A stretch of DNA of 52,988 bases from an uncultured Anaeroplasma sp. (GCA_947592005.1 CANQDJ010000007.1:1-52988), one strand, 5' to 3'. Shown: positions 34,263-44,623, counted from the stretch's first letter. Made by a program: numbers and translations. Notes: a model not told the origin generated them from the letters alone.

Positions 34263-36011
34263 ATGTTAAAAATATTGAAAAAAAGTGTCAGGGAATACTT
34301 GTTGCCGAGTATTTTAAGTCCGATATTTGTAGCCCTTGAGGTTGTGATGGAATGTATTATTCCGTTTATTATGGCGGAATTGACAAATAATATGGAATCG
34401 AGTGATGTGAAAAAAATCGTTATTCTTATCGTTTTATTGTTGGTTTGTGCGACATTGGGATTGATTTTCGGATTTTTATCCGGAAAATATGCGGCAATTG
34501 CTTCTACGGGGTTTGCCAAGAATTTAAGACAGGATATGTTTTTTCGGATTCAGGAATTTTCTTTTGAAAATATAGATAATTTTTCTGCATCATCTTTGGT
34601 TACTCGTATGACTACCGATGTTGCCAATATTCGTATGGCGTATGGTATGATTATTCGGGTTGCGGTAAGAGCACCGTTGATGTTGACTTTCTCTGTTATT
34701 ATGTCGTTTGTGATCAGTCCGAAGATGGCGTTGATTTTATTGGCTATCGTTCCGGTTATCGCTATTGTATTTTTGATTATAATTAAGGTATCTATGCCGT
34801 TATTTGATAAGGTATTCCATAAATATGATGCGTTGAATGAATCCATTCAGGAAAATATCAATGGTATTCGGGTGGTAAAGACGTATGTAAGAGAAGAGTT
34901 TGAAAAGAAGAAATTCAATAAAGCGGCTGATGATGTTTGTAAGGATTTTACCAAAGCGGAACGGATTACTGCGTTGAATACGCCGGTTATGCAGTTTGCC
35001 ATATATGGAGCGATTATATTGATTAGTATATTTGGAGCGTATTTGGCGGTAACTACCGGTGGTGTGGAAATGGATTATGGTAGATTACAGAGTCTTTTGG
35101 TTTATGGAATTCAGATTTTAAATTCTTTGATGATGTTATCTATGATTTTTGTTATGTTGAGTATTTCGGTTGCCGGTGGGAAGCGTATAGCGGAAGTGTT
35201 GGTAGAAGAAAGTACGATTGTTAATCCGGAGAATCCGATTTATGAGGTAAAAGACGGAAGTATTGAGTTTAAGAATGTTTCTTTTAAGTATAGCGAAAAT
35301 GCGGAAAAAAATGCGCTAAGCAATATCAATTTGGTTATTCCTTCCGGTTCTACCGTAGGTATTATCGGCGGAACGGGTTCTTCAAAAACTACGCTGGTTA
35401 ATTTGATTTCTCGGTTATATGATGTTACAGAAGGGGAATTGTTGGTCGGCGGAATCAATGTGAAAAGGTATGATTTAAAGACTTTGAGAGATCAAGTGTC
35501 TGTCGTTTTACAGAAAAATGTTTTGTTTTCGGGAACGATTAGCGAAAATATTCGTTGGGGGAATAAGAACGCTAGCGATGAAGATGTTCAAAGAGTTTGT
35601 CATTTGGCTTGTGCTGATGAATTTATTGAACAGTTCCCCGATAAATATGAAACGCATATCGAACAAGGAGGTACCAATGTTTCCGGAGGGCAGAAACAAC
35701 GGCTTTGTATTGCCAGAGCGTTATTGAAGAATCCAAAAATTTTAATATTGGACGATTCTACCAGTGCGGTAGATACAAAGACCGATGCGATAATAAGGAG
35801 TGGGTTTAAAAACGAGATTCCGAATACGACGAAGTTGATTATCGCTCAAAGAATTTCTTCTGTCGAAGATGCGGATATTATTATCGTAATGGACGGTGGA
35901 AGAATCGATGGAATCGGAAGTCATAAGGATTTGATTGTTTCTAATCAGATTTATAAAGAAGTATATTCTATTCAAAATAAAGGAAGTGATTCGGAATGCC
36001 AGGACCAATGA
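34263..36011 (+). CDS. ABC exporter half-transporter, degenerate ATP site subunit
   Basis: A 582-residue fusion of six membrane helices and an ATPase. Walker A is GGTGSSKTT (around residue 370), the signature is VSGGQKQR, and Walker B ends LILDDSTSAVD. The catalytic Glu is Asp and the H-loop His is Gln (IIAQRISS). This is the pattern of the degenerate half of heterodimeric exporters such as BmrC/BmrD or LmrC/LmrD. The partner gene overlaps by 16 bases. Confidence 0.93.
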   Translation: MLKILKKSVREYLLPSILSPIFVALEVVMECIIPFIMAELTNNMESSDVKKIVILIVLLLVCATLGLIFGFLSGKYAAIASTGFAKNLRQDMFFRIQEFSFENIDNFSASSLVTRMTTDVANIRMAYGMIIRVAVRAPLMLTFSVIMSFVISPKMALILLAIVPVIAIVFLIIIKVSMPLFDKVFHKYDALNESIQENINGIRVVKTYVREEFEKKKFNKAADDVCKDFTKAERITALNTPVMQFAIYGAIILISIFGAYLAVTTGGVEMDYGRLQSLLVYGIQILNSLMMLSMIFVMLSISVAGGKRIAEVLVEESTIVNPENPIYEVKDGSIEFKNVSFKYSENAEKNALSNINLVIPSGSTVGIIGGTGSSKTTLVNLISRLYDVTEGELLVGGINVKRYDLKTLRDQVSVVLQKNVLFSGTISENIRWGNKNASDEDVQRVCHLACADEFIEQFPDKYETHIEQGGTNVSGGQKQRLCIARALLKNPKILILDDSTSAVDTKTDAIIRSGFKNEIPNTTKLIIAQRISSVEDADIIIVMDGGRIDGIGSHKDLIVSNQIYKEVYSIQNKGSDSECQDQ

Positions 36012-37939
36012 GAGGAAAAGGAATTAAGGCAAAATTGACCAAAGAGAATTTGAAAACTTTGCCGAAGTTGTTGAAATATTTATTTCATTATTATGGGTTT
36101 CAAATGTGTATCGTTATTTTTTGTATCATTTTATCCGCTATCGCAGGGGCTTCCAACGGAATTTTTTTGAAACAAATTATTGATGATGTCATTAATCCGG
36201 GTGTGAAAAACGGTTTTGATTCGATTCGATTGCCTCTACAAAGAATTATGATTATGATGGTCATTGTTTATAGTATCGGCATACTGGCAGGACTTACTTA
36301 TACACAGATTATGGCGACGGTCGGACAGGGATTTTTGAATCATTTGCGGAGAGATATGTTTTCTAAAATGGAAAGTTTGCCGATCAAGTATTTCGATCGG
36401 AATCCGCATGGAGATATTATGTCCCGTTATACCAATGATGTTGATGCGGTAAGGCAGTTTGTTACACAGACTTTTTTACAGGTTATCAATACAATGGTTA
36501 CGATATTGTATCTGATATTTATGATGTTGTTTTTTAGTGTTTGGTTGGCACTCATTAGTTTTATCGGTGTATTTTTCATTTTATTTATTATTAAGAATAT
36601 CGGTTCGAAGTCGGCAAAATATTTTATGCAACAACAGATATCTACCGGTATTGTAGAAGGATATATCGAAGAGATGATGAATGGGCAGAAAGTTATAAAA
36701 GTATTTAATCATGAACCGGAAACAAAAGAGAAGTTTGTCGAATTAAATGATCAATTATTTACTGATGCAAAGAAAGCGAATTATTATGCGAATATCTTGA
36801 TGCCTATTTTGAATAATTTCGGTAATTTGATTTATATTATTATTGCGGCAGTGGGATTTGTTTTATCTTATTTTTCCGCTTATAATTTGAGTATCAACGG
36901 TTGGATTACGGGAAATGTTTTTATTACGGTAGGTATTGTTACTTCCTTCTTGGGAATGAGCAAACAATTTTCTCAGTCTATTTCGCAAGTTTCGCAACAA
37001 ATTTCTATGGTCGCAATGGCGATGGCGGGAGCCAGTCGTATTTTTACGCTTTTAGATGAGGAAGAAGAAACAGATAATGGTTATGTCGGTTTGGTTCGTT
37101 GTAAGATTGCGGAAGATGGTACGATAACGGAAACGGAAGAACGTACAGGTCATTGGGCTTGGAAACATCCGCATAAGGCAGACGGAACGGTAACGTATCA
37201 TGAATTGAAAGGCGATATTGTTTTGGAGAATGTTGATTTTGGATATTATCCGGAGAAGATTGTTTTGCATGGGGTAGATGTATATGCCCGTCCGGGACAA
37301 AAGATAGCGTTTGTTGGGGCTACAGGTGCCGGTAAGACGACGATTACGAATTTGATTAATCGGTTTTATGATATTGCCGATGGTAAGATTCGGTATGATG
37401 GAATCAATATCAATAAGATTAAAAAGGGCGATTTACGAAAATCGCTGGGTATTGTTTTGCAAGATACGAATTTATTTACGGGAACGGTTATGGAAAATAT
37501 ACGATATGGTCGGTTGGAAGCGACGGATGAAGAAGTGTATCAAGCGGCTAAGATTGCCAATGCGTATGATTTTATTACCAGATTACCGGACGGATTTCAA
37601 ACGATGTTGACGCATGATGGATCTAATTTAAGTCAAGGACAGCGTCAGTTATTGTCTATTGCCAGAGCGGCGGTTGCCGATACTCCGGTTATGATATTAG
37701 ATGAGGCAACTTCCTCTATTGATACAAGAACAGAAGCGTTGGTTCAATCTGGTATGGACGCTTTGATGCATGGAAGAACGGTATTTGTGATTGCCCATCG
37801 GTTATCTACGGTTCGGAATTCGGACTGTATTATGGTTTTGGATCATGGTAAGATTATCGAGCGAGGAACGCATGAATCGTTATTAGAGGAAAAAGGAACG
37901 TATTATCAATTATATACTGGAGCTTTTGAATTAGAGTAA
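35996..37939 (+). CDS. ABC exporter half-transporter, active ATP site subunit
   Basis: A 647-residue half-transporter with a basic N-terminus (MRGKGIKAKLTKENLKT), six membrane helices and a full set of ATPase motifs: Walker A GATGAGKTT (about 440-448), LSQGQRQL signature, Walker B MILDEATSSID with catalytic Glu, and H-loop VIAHRLST. An insert of about 45 residues (around 363-410) sits before the ATPase domain, as is common in this family. With the 34263 product it should form a heterodimeric drug or lipid exporter. No terminator is visible after it. Confidence 0.94.
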   Translation: MPGPMRGKGIKAKLTKENLKTLPKLLKYLFHYYGFQMCIVIFCIILSAIAGASNGIFLKQIIDDVINPGVKNGFDSIRLPLQRIMIMMVIVYSIGILAGLTYTQIMATVGQGFLNHLRRDMFSKMESLPIKYFDRNPHGDIMSRYTNDVDAVRQFVTQTFLQVINTMVTILYLIFMMLFFSVWLALISFIGVFFILFIIKNIGSKSAKYFMQQQISTGIVEGYIEEMMNGQKVIKVFNHEPETKEKFVELNDQLFTDAKKANYYANILMPILNNFGNLIYIIIAAVGFVLSYFSAYNLSINGWITGNVFITVGIVTSFLGMSKQFSQSISQVSQQISMVAMAMAGASRIFTLLDEEEETDNGYVGLVRCKIAEDGTITETEERTGHWAWKHPHKADGTVTYHELKGDIVLENVDFGYYPEKIVLHGVDVYARPGQKIAFVGATGAGKTTITNLINRFYDIADGKIRYDGININKIKKGDLRKSLGIVLQDTNLFTGTVMENIRYGRLEATDEEVYQAAKIANAYDFITRLPDGFQTMLTHDGSNLSQGQRQLLSIARAAVADTPVMILDEATSSIDTRTEALVQSGMDALMHGRTVFVIAHRLSTVRNSDCIMVLDHGKIIERGTHESLLEEKGTYYQLYTGAFELE

Positions 37940-37956
37940 AAAAATAAAAGAATGTC

Positions 37957-37985
37957 TTTACTTTAGAAAGAAATAATTGTATAAT
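37957..37985 (+). promoter_or_regulatory. Promoter of the ileS T-box transcript
   Basis: TTTACT (37957-37962), 17-base spacer, perfect TATAAT (37980-37985). Confidence 0.7.
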
Positions 37986-38004
37986 TTTGATTGAAAAATG
38001 TGGA

Positions 38005-38216
38005 TCCCATACGGAATATAGTTCAGGTTAAAGAGAGTTGTTGGTTGGTGTAAAACAATAGAATGGATATATTCGGATCAATGGGGGAGTTGGTATGAGG
38101 ATAAGTCATACCCGTTGATTGCGTTATCATCGGAATGAGTGCTGTATGTTTGATACAGAACTAAGGTGGTACCACGGTTAATTCGTCCTTAGAGAGATCT
38201 AAGGACTTTTTATTTT
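38005..38216 (+). promoter_or_regulatory. T-box leader controlling ileS
   Basis: Uncharged tRNA-Ile binding to this leader should favour antitermination. The T-box sequence AAGGTGGTACCACGG is at 38163-38177. The terminator is a perfect 9-bp stem, GTCCTTAGA (38185-38193) and TCTAAGGAC (38198-38206) with GAGA loop, then TTTTTATTTT. Stem I contains AGAGAG and GGTTGGTG-type elements near 38032-38050. A candidate isoleucine specifier codon ATC lies at 38077-38079; the exact specifier needs folding. Confidence 0.92.
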
Positions 38217-38232
38217 GAAAGGGGAAAGAGAT

Positions 38233-40935
38233 ATGAAGGACTACAAAGATACGTTGTTTATGGGGAAAACCGCTTTTGAGATGCGGGCGAATTTAGCGAA
38301 TCGGGAACCGATGATTCAACAAAAATGGAAAGATATGGATTTGTATCATAAGGTAATAAAGAAGAATGAGGGCAAGAGGGAATATACGTTACATGACGGA
38401 CCTCCGTATGCGAATGGAGATATTCATTTAGGTCATGCCTTAAATAAGATTTTGAAAGATTTTGTCGTTCGGTATAAAAATATGAACGGCTTTAAGTCGG
38501 TTTATATTCCAGGTTGGGATACGCATGGGTTACCGATAGAAAATGCGTTACAGAAACAAGGAATCAATCGGAAAAACAAGACGACGGCGGAATTTAGAGA
38601 TTTATGTACGGAATATGCGTATAAACAAGTAGAACGGCAGAAGAAAGGGTTTGAACGCTTAGGTGTTTTGGGCGAATTCGATGATCCGTATATTACTTTA
38701 CAACATGATTTTGAGCGAGATCAGATTCTTGTCTTTGCAAAAATGGCGGAAAAGGGATTGATTTATAAGGGATTAAAACCGGTTTATTGGTCCCCGTCGA
38801 GTGAATCCGCTTTGGCGGAAGCGGAAATCGAATATAAAGATATTACTTCCAAAGCGATTTATTTTAAATTTCCATTGGTAGATGCCGAAGGTTTATTTTC
38901 TGACGCAAGTCTTATGATATGGACGACGACGCCATGGACTTTACCATGTAATTTGGCGGTAGCGGCAGGTGGTGAAATCGAATATGCGGTATTTGAGAGT
39001 AATTATGGGAAAATGATATGTGCGTATGATTTGTTGAATGCTTTAACGGAAAAATTGAAGTTGGAAAATGTTAAAGTTTTGGGACAGGTAAAAGGAAAAG
39101 ATTTGTTGGGTTTGAAGTATGTTCATACGTTGTACCAACGGATTTCTCCGGTTATCAATGCCGATTATGTTACGACGACCGATGGAACGGGTTTTGTTCA
39201 TATCGCTCCGGGATATGGAGAAGAAGATTATCTTGCCGGAAAAGAATACGGATTGGATATTTTAGTGGCTGTTGATTCAAAAGGATATCAGACGGAAGCG
39301 GCAGGGAAGTATGCCGGAATGTATTATGAGGATTCGGAAGATGCAATTATAGAGGATTTGAAGAAAGAGAATTCGTTATTGTTGTTGGATCCGATTACAC
39401 ATAGTTATCCGCATGATTGGCGGACAAAGAAACCGGTTATATTTCGGGCTACTCCGCAGTGGTTTGCCTCTATTGATCCGATTAAAGACGATATTTTAAA
39501 GGCGATTTCCAATGTAGAATGGAATCCGAAATGGGGAGAAATCCGTATTTCGAATATGATTCGGGATCGACATGATTGGTGTATTTCCAGACAAAGGGCT
39601 TGGGGTGTTCCGATTCCGGTATTTTATGCAGAAAACGGGGAAGAAATTTTGGATCAAGCGGTTTTGAAGCATATTGCGGATTTGTTCGGAAAATATGGTT
39701 CTAATATTTGGTTTGAAAAAGAAGCGAAGGATTTATTGCCGGAAGGATTTACGCATTCCGGAAGTCCGAATGGTATCTTTTATAAAGAAAAAGATATTAT
39801 GGACGTTTGGTTTGATTCCGGTTCTTCTTATATGTTGTTGAACAGAAGAGGATTATCATATCCTGCGGATTTATATTTGGAGGGTTCGGATCAATATAGA
39901 GGTTGGTTCAATTCTTCCATTATTACCGGTGTTGCCACAACGGGAATCGCTCCGTATAAAACGGTCGTATCTCATGGATTTACTTTGGACGGAGAAGGAA
40001 GAAAAATGAGTAAGTCTTTGGGAAATACGGTCGATCCGATTAAGGTTTGTAATGAATCGGGAGCCGATATTTTAAGACTATGGGTTGCTTCAGTAGAATA
40101 TCGGGCAGATATGCCATTATCCAAAGATATTTTGAAACAGGTCAGCGAATCTTATCGTAAAATTAGAAATACGTTACGATTCTTATTGACGAATTTATCG
40201 GATTTTACTCCCGATAAGCAGTTGAAAGTAAAGGATTTGGAAGCGGTAGATTTATATATGTATATTAAATTGCAAAGATTTATCGAACAAATCCATCAAC
40301 ATTATGATAATTTTGATTTCGGGGAAGTATATAGAACGGTTAATTCTTATATTGCCAATACTTTGTCTGCCTTTTATTTGGATTTTACGAAAGATATTTT
40401 ATATATCGAAAGTCCGGATTCTCATAAGAGATTGTCTACTCAAACCGTTTTCTACAAGATTTCCGATGCGTTAATTAAATTATTGGCACCGATACTTCCG
40501 CATACTATGAGTGAAGCCTATGATAATTTAAACGGAGTTACGGAAGAAGATGTATATTTGACGGATATGCCACAAGCGGATTTAAATTTGAATTTGGATA
40601 TTGAAAAGAAATTCGATGCGTTTATGAAGTATAGGGATATAGTCTTAAAAGCGTTAGAAGATGCCAGAAATCAAAAGATAATCGGTAAGAGTTTTAATGC
40701 CAAATTGGTTTTGGGATTGGATTCGGAAGCGGAAAAGGTATTTGAGGGTATTAAGGAAGTTGCCGGTCAAATATTGATTGTTTCGCAAATCGAATTCTGT
40801 TCGGCCCCGCAATTTGAAGTTCGGGTTTTTGCCGCTGAAGGACAGACTTGTGCTAGATGCTGGATGATTGTTCCATTTGTGAATGAGAATGAATTATGTC
40901 CGAGATGTCAGGGAATTGTAGATAAAAATCGCTAA
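38233..40935 (+). CDS. ileS: Isoleucyl-tRNA synthetase
   Basis: A 900-residue class I synthetase. HIGH motif is HLGH (residues 65-68), KMSKS is at 591-595. The editing domain with TTTPWTLPCNL lies between them. The C-terminal zinc finger has CARCW and CPRC. The bacterial short (type 1) form, about 900-940 residues, is the match. The ATG at 38233 follows GGGGAAAGAG. It is controlled by the T-box just upstream. Unlike many Bacillota, lspA does not follow. Confidence 0.97.
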   Translation: MKDYKDTLFMGKTAFEMRANLANREPMIQQKWKDMDLYHKVIKKNEGKREYTLHDGPPYANGDIHLGHALNKILKDFVVRYKNMNGFKSVYIPGWDTHGLPIENALQKQGINRKNKTTAEFRDLCTEYAYKQVERQKKGFERLGVLGEFDDPYITLQHDFERDQILVFAKMAEKGLIYKGLKPVYWSPSSESALAEAEIEYKDITSKAIYFKFPLVDAEGLFSDASLMIWTTTPWTLPCNLAVAAGGEIEYAVFESNYGKMICAYDLLNALTEKLKLENVKVLGQVKGKDLLGLKYVHTLYQRISPVINADYVTTTDGTGFVHIAPGYGEEDYLAGKEYGLDILVAVDSKGYQTEAAGKYAGMYYEDSEDAIIEDLKKENSLLLLDPITHSYPHDWRTKKPVIFRATPQWFASIDPIKDDILKAISNVEWNPKWGEIRISNMIRDRHDWCISRQRAWGVPIPVFYAENGEEILDQAVLKHIADLFGKYGSNIWFEKEAKDLLPEGFTHSGSPNGIFYKEKDIMDVWFDSGSSYMLLNRRGLSYPADLYLEGSDQYRGWFNSSIITGVATTGIAPYKTVVSHGFTLDGEGRKMSKSLGNTVDPIKVCNESGADILRLWVASVEYRADMPLSKDILKQVSESYRKIRNTLRFLLTNLSDFTPDKQLKVKDLEAVDLYMYIKLQRFIEQIHQHYDNFDFGEVYRTVNSYIANTLSAFYLDFTKDILYIESPDSHKRLSTQTVFYKISDALIKLLAPILPHTMSEAYDNLNGVTEEDVYLTDMPQADLNLNLDIEKKFDAFMKYRDIVLKALEDARNQKIIGKSFNAKLVLGLDSEAEKVFEGIKEVAGQILIVSQIEFCSAPQFEVRVFAAEGQTCARCWMIVPFVNENELCPRCQGIVDKNR

Positions 40936-40938
40936 TTT

Positions 40939-40967
40939 TTGACATTGGTTAAAAAAAATGATACAAT
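40939..40967 (+). promoter_or_regulatory. Strong promoter of the 40991-deoC-deoD operon
   Basis: Perfect TTGACA (40939-40944), 17 bases, TACAAT (40962-40967) with TGA extension, 3 bases after ileS ends. Confidence 0.85.
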
Positions 40968-40990
40968 GAATGTAATTAGGTGGTGATTGT

Positions 40991-41845
40991 ATGGATTTTC
41001 GTTTTTACTTTCTAAAAGAAGGTACAAGAATTTATGAAAAAAGTGATTTGATTACTTATTTTCAAGCCAATTCCAATATAACGGAAGAAAAACGACATGA
41101 TGACAGAATCTATACGTTTCATCACCCTATTTTAAATTTTGAAGCCCGTTTTATTATGACTTCTAAGTCTTGTGTACCGCATTTGGAGCGGTTAAATCCG
41201 AAATATTTCGATGTGAATTTTTTTGTGGAATTCAGTATATTGTTGCCGACTTATTCGGTAGAAATTATATTGGATATTATTGAAGAACTTGTCAAACAGT
41301 TTAAGTTTTATGTTTATAATCAAGCGTATGAAGATGTAAGTCCATTCCGCAGAGCGATGATGATTAAAGCGTTTGAGGCATGGAAAAGAGCGTATAAAGA
41401 TAATCATGAAGATGAAATTGCGATGTATAATCGGTTGGATCCACAGACGATTTCGCAAGTTTATGGGTATTTATTGAGAAGGGCGAAATTGGAGATTTTA
41501 TTAGATAAAAATAAGGTTGTCATATCCAATTACTTTTTCCTTCATGCCCAACGATCTCGAACCGCTTTTGTCGCAATATCTTGGGACGGATATTCGCCGT
41601 TTATTCTTCCTCCTGCCGTAGATATCTTATTTTTAGATGATGGTAAGGTTTCAAAATATATTCCGATGGCGGAAGTTCTACAGAAAGCGGAAAAGTTATT
41701 TCACCCGATTGACGGGTATGGTATTATTCAAATGATGGATATTAAAAATACCAAAAAACTGCATAAAATTTTAACAAAGGATAGATTTGCCCCACTTACT
41801 GCGGAGTTAAAAAAGTTATCTATGGATAAAATTTTAGATATATAA
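40991..41845 (+). CDS. Unknown conserved-looking cytoplasmic protein
   Basis: A 284-residue soluble protein that I cannot place. It opens [21 protein letters not shown], has a His-rich start region ([14 protein letters not shown]), a Lys/Arg-rich middle ([20 protein letters not shown]) and a C-terminal part with [17 protein letters not shown]. No membrane helix or recognisable catalytic motif. GGTGAT lies 3 bases before the ATG, and the leader is about 16 bases. It heads a transcript with deoC and deoD (19-base gap), which hints at nucleoside metabolism but proves nothing. Confidence 0.75.
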   Translation: MDFRFYFLKEGTRIYEKSDLITYFQANSNITEEKRHDDRIYTFHHPILNFEARFIMTSKSCVPHLERLNPKYFDVNFFVEFSILLPTYSVEIILDIIEELVKQFKFYVYNQAYEDVSPFRRAMMIKAFEAWKRAYKDNHEDEIAMYNRLDPQTISQVYGYLLRRAKLEILLDKNKVVISNYFFLHAQRSRTAFVAISWDGYSPFILPPAVDILFLDDGKVSKYIPMAEVLQKAEKLFHPIDGYGIIQMMDIKNTKKLHKILTKDRFAPLTAELKKLSMDKILDI

Positions 41846-41864
41846 GAAAGAAAAGGAGTATTGT

Positions 41865-42518
41865 ATGGAAAAGTCAAAATATATCGATCATACGATTTTG
41901 AAGGCGACTGCCACGACAGATGATATTTTAAAATTATGTAATGAAGCGAATACCTATCATTTTGCCTCTGTTTGTGTCAATCCGATTCATGTTGCGTTAG
42001 CTAGAAAGTTGTTAAACGGAACCGATGTTATGGTATGTACAGTAATCGGATTTCCGCTTGGAGCGAATACGACTTCGGTAAAAGTTTTTGAAACGACGCA
42101 AGCGATTGCCGACGGAGCGGACGAAGTGGATATGGTTATTGCCATTGGACAAGCGAAAGAACAGAATTGGGATTATGTTTATAATGATATTAAGGCAGTG
42201 GTTGATGCCGCTAATGGTGTTTTGGTAAAGGTGATTATCGAAACGTGTTATTTGACGGATGAAGAGAAAATTATGGCTTGTAAAATGGCTGCCAAAGCGG
42301 GAGCGGATTATGTGAAGACTTCAACGGGGTTCGGTACCGGCGGTGCGACGGTAGAAGATGTTTGTTTAATGAAAAAAACGGTAAATGGTGTATGTAAGGT
42401 TAAGGCTTCGGGTGGAATTCGGAATAAAGATCAATTCGAGGCAATGATTTCGGCAGGAGCGGATCGAATCGGTTGTAGTGCCGGCGTAGCCATAATGGAG
42501 GGATATAAAAATGAGTAA
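41865..42518 (+). CDS. deoC: Deoxyribose-phosphate aldolase
   Basis: A 217-residue TIM-barrel class I aldolase splitting deoxyribose-5-phosphate into acetaldehyde and glyceraldehyde-3-phosphate. The Schiff-base Lys is in YVKTSTGF, a second key Lys in VKASGGIR. The start YIDHTILKA is also typical. AAAGGAG precedes it. It overlaps deoD by 8 bases. Confidence 0.96.
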   Translation: MEKSKYIDHTILKATATTDDILKLCNEANTYHFASVCVNPIHVALARKLLNGTDVMVCTVIGFPLGANTTSVKVFETTQAIADGADEVDMVIAIGQAKEQNWDYVYNDIKAVVDAANGVLVKVIIETCYLTDEEKIMACKMAAKAGADYVKTSTGFGTGGATVEDVCLMKKTVNGVCKVKASGGIRNKDQFEAMISAGADRIGCSAGVAIMEGYKNE

Positions 42519-43230
42519 TATTCCTACACCACATATCGCTTGTGATAATCCACATTTGATTGCGAAAACCGTTTTGATGCCGGGGGATCCGTTACGGGCA
42601 AAGTTTATAGCGGATACGTATTTGACCGATGTGATTTGTTTTACATCTACTCGTAATATTTTAGGATATACGGGAAAATACAATGGTAAGAAAATATCTG
42701 TAATGGGTTCTGGAATGGGAATGCCGTCTATTGGGATTTATTCGTATGAATTGTTTGCCTTTTATGGGGTGGAAACGATTGTTCGAATTGGTTCGGCAGG
42801 TTCATATGATGAAAAATTGAATGTATATGATACGATTTTAGCAACCGATGCTTATTCAGAGTCGAATTATGCGAAAGTGGCTTTCGGAATGAGCGGTAAG
42901 AAAATGAAGAGTAGTGCGTCTGTCAATAATAAACTTCGTTCTGCCGCTACCAAATTGGGAATTGAATTGAAAGAAGGAACGATTCATTCTTCTGATGTAT
43001 TCTATGGTAATGATGCGGATCGATGGAAGAGATTGTTTGCGGAAAAGAATTGTCGTTGTGTGGAAATGGAGAGTTTTGCCTTATTTGCGAATGCGAAAGC
43101 GTTAAAGAAAAAGGCGGCTTGTTTATTGACGATTTCCGATTCGTTTATCACACATGAAGTTACAACGGCATTGGAACGACAAAATTCGTTTCATAATATG
43201 ATAAGAATTGCGTTGGAACTTGCAAAATAA
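42511..43230 (+). CDS. deoD: Purine-nucleoside phosphorylase, DeoD type
   Basis: A 239-residue hexameric-type phosphorylase that splits purine (deoxy)nucleosides to base and (deoxy)ribose-1-phosphate. Visible: [20 protein letters not shown] (phosphate site), [25 protein letters not shown] and the SDS-type catalytic stretch TISDSFI. Coupled to deoC, whose substrate derives from its product once a phosphopentomutase has acted; that mutase is not in this window. Followed by a bidirectional terminator. Confidence 0.96.
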   Translation: MSNIPTPHIACDNPHLIAKTVLMPGDPLRAKFIADTYLTDVICFTSTRNILGYTGKYNGKKISVMGSGMGMPSIGIYSYELFAFYGVETIVRIGSAGSYDEKLNVYDTILATDAYSESNYAKVAFGMSGKKMKSSASVNNKLRSAATKLGIELKEGTIHSSDVFYGNDADRWKRLFAEKNCRCVEMESFALFANAKALKKKAACLLTISDSFITHEVTTALERQNSFHNMIRIALELAK

Positions 43231-43236
43231 TAGTAT

Positions 43237-43276
43237 AAAAAAGACTGTGAAAAATTTTGATTCACAGTCTTTTTTT
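43237..43276. terminator. Bidirectional terminator between deoD and the permease
   Basis: Perfect 15-bp stem: AAAAAAGACTGTGAA (43237-43251), 9-base loop, then TTCACAGTCTTTTTT (from 43261). A-run and T-run on both sides serve the convergent genes. Confidence 0.95.
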
Positions 43277-44576
43277 ATAAGATAAGAAGTGCGACGCTTG
43301 CCGCTATTAATAATCCGAGTACTAAAATGCTACCATGTTGAATAAAGTCTTTGGTGGTGTATTTTATTTCGTTTACTCTCAATATCCGCAACCACATTAT
43401 TCCTGCCAAAGCCCCGACGGGAGTAAGTATGGCTCCGATATTGGATCCGATGATTGTGGCATAGATTAGTTTTATATTTTCGGTATGAGATAGGATAGAA
43501 CCATATGCCAATGTCATAGGTATATTGTTTATAATATTACAGGTAAGAGTAGAAGTAGTTAAATATAGAATCGGTTCGGTTATATGATTGGTTATTTTGG
43601 AAAATCCTTCATAAACATAGGTAAAGATATTATAAGATTCCAAAGCCATCAGAATGACGAACATAGAAAGGATAAACGGAACGAGGTTATATGGCACTCT
43701 CCGTATGGTGGAACGGAGGTAGAAGAATCGTTTGGTTTTAAGAGCGTGTATCAAAAGGATAAGTAAAAGCGAACTTGCGAAACATAGACATATAATCCAC
43801 ATTTGTAGGTGAATGATATTGGATATGGCAAGAAAGATGGTTGCCAAACTTAAATGAATCAAAGCGATAATGCATAATGGTTTATTTTGAATTGTACTTT
43901 CTTGAAAATCAAAGGTTTGAATCGGTTGTTTTAAATCTTTGCGAAACATTAAAAATAAGATACCTAAACCGGTTAATCCACAAAGAAGAGTAGGAAATAT
44001 CATATAGACAAAGTAATCTAAAAATGCGATATTATAGGCACTGGATAAATATATATTGGTAGGGTTACCGATCGATAATACCATCGAGTATGTGTTTGCG
44101 GCAACGAATTCCATTACCAAATAAGGTATTGGACGGATATTTCCTTTTTTGCAGAAGTAGAGAATAAAAGGAGTAAATGTAAGTATGACGATATCGTTGG
44201 AAGTGAATATGGTTAAAATGGATATTAATGCATATAGTACGAAGAATAGTTTGAATTGGGAGGATTTGTATTTGCGTATAAATTTTGAGGCGATAAATTG
44301 AAAGAATCCGGTTTGATCCAAAGCGATGGATAAAATAGATACACATAAGAATAAGACGAGTATCTTTAAGGGATTTAGACTGGAATCTGAAGTTAAGATT
44401 GTTATAAGTTCGGTTTTATCGAATATAGGGAAGATAAGCAGTATCAAGGCTCCTATTAAAACAGGGATATAGAAACTGTCTATAGAAACGTGTTTTAACC
44501 GAATGGTCGGAAACCGAAATATGCAAATTAACATAGAAATGACGGATAATGCCGCTATACAAATTGTTATAATCAT
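43275..44576 (-). CDS. ArsB/NhaD-family anion permease
   Basis: A 433-residue integral membrane protein with about 11-12 helices and two inverted half-repeats. Family signatures: TSNDIVILTFTPFI and SIGNPTNIYLS in the first half, and NNIPMTLAYGS, then GSNIGAILTPVGALAG in the second. These mark the ion transporter (IT) superfamily (ArsB, NhaD, SLC13-like). The substrate is not evident: arsenite, organic anion or Na+/H+ exchange are options, and no ars genes are nearby. GGTGA lies 6 bases before the ATG. It diverges from the KDG operon. Confidence 0.85.
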   Translation of the reverse strand: MIITICIAALSVISMLICIFRFPTIRLKHVSIDSFYIPVLIGALILLIFPIFDKTELITILTSDSSLNPLKILVLFLCVSILSIALDQTGFFQFIASKFIRKYKSSQFKLFFVLYALISILTIFTSNDIVILTFTPFILYFCKKGNIRPIPYLVMEFVAANTYSMVLSIGNPTNIYLSSAYNIAFLDYFVYMIFPTLLCGLTGLGILFLMFRKDLKQPIQTFDFQESTIQNKPLCIIALIHLSLATIFLAISNIIHLQMWIICLCFASSLLLILLIHALKTKRFFYLRSTIRRVPYNLVPFILSMFVILMALESYNIFTYVYEGFSKITNHITEPILYLTTSTLTCNIINNIPMTLAYGSILSHTENIKLIYATIIGSNIGAILTPVGALAGIMWLRILRVNEIKYTTKDFIQHGSILVLGLLIAASVALLIL

Positions 44577-44594
44577 ACAAATTCACCGCATTTT

Positions 44595-44623
44595 ATTATA
44601 GACAATTTTAAACAAATTCTCAA
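44595..44623 (-). promoter_or_regulatory. Permease promoter
   Basis: On the minus strand: TTGAGA (44623-44618), 17 bases, TATAAT (44600-44595), 18 bases before the ATG. Confidence 0.8.

Noticed and set aside
34263-36011. First ABC subunit as a pseudogene because of its altered ATPase residues
   Set aside because: The reading frame is intact and the substitutions are the normal degenerate-site pattern of heterodimeric exporters.
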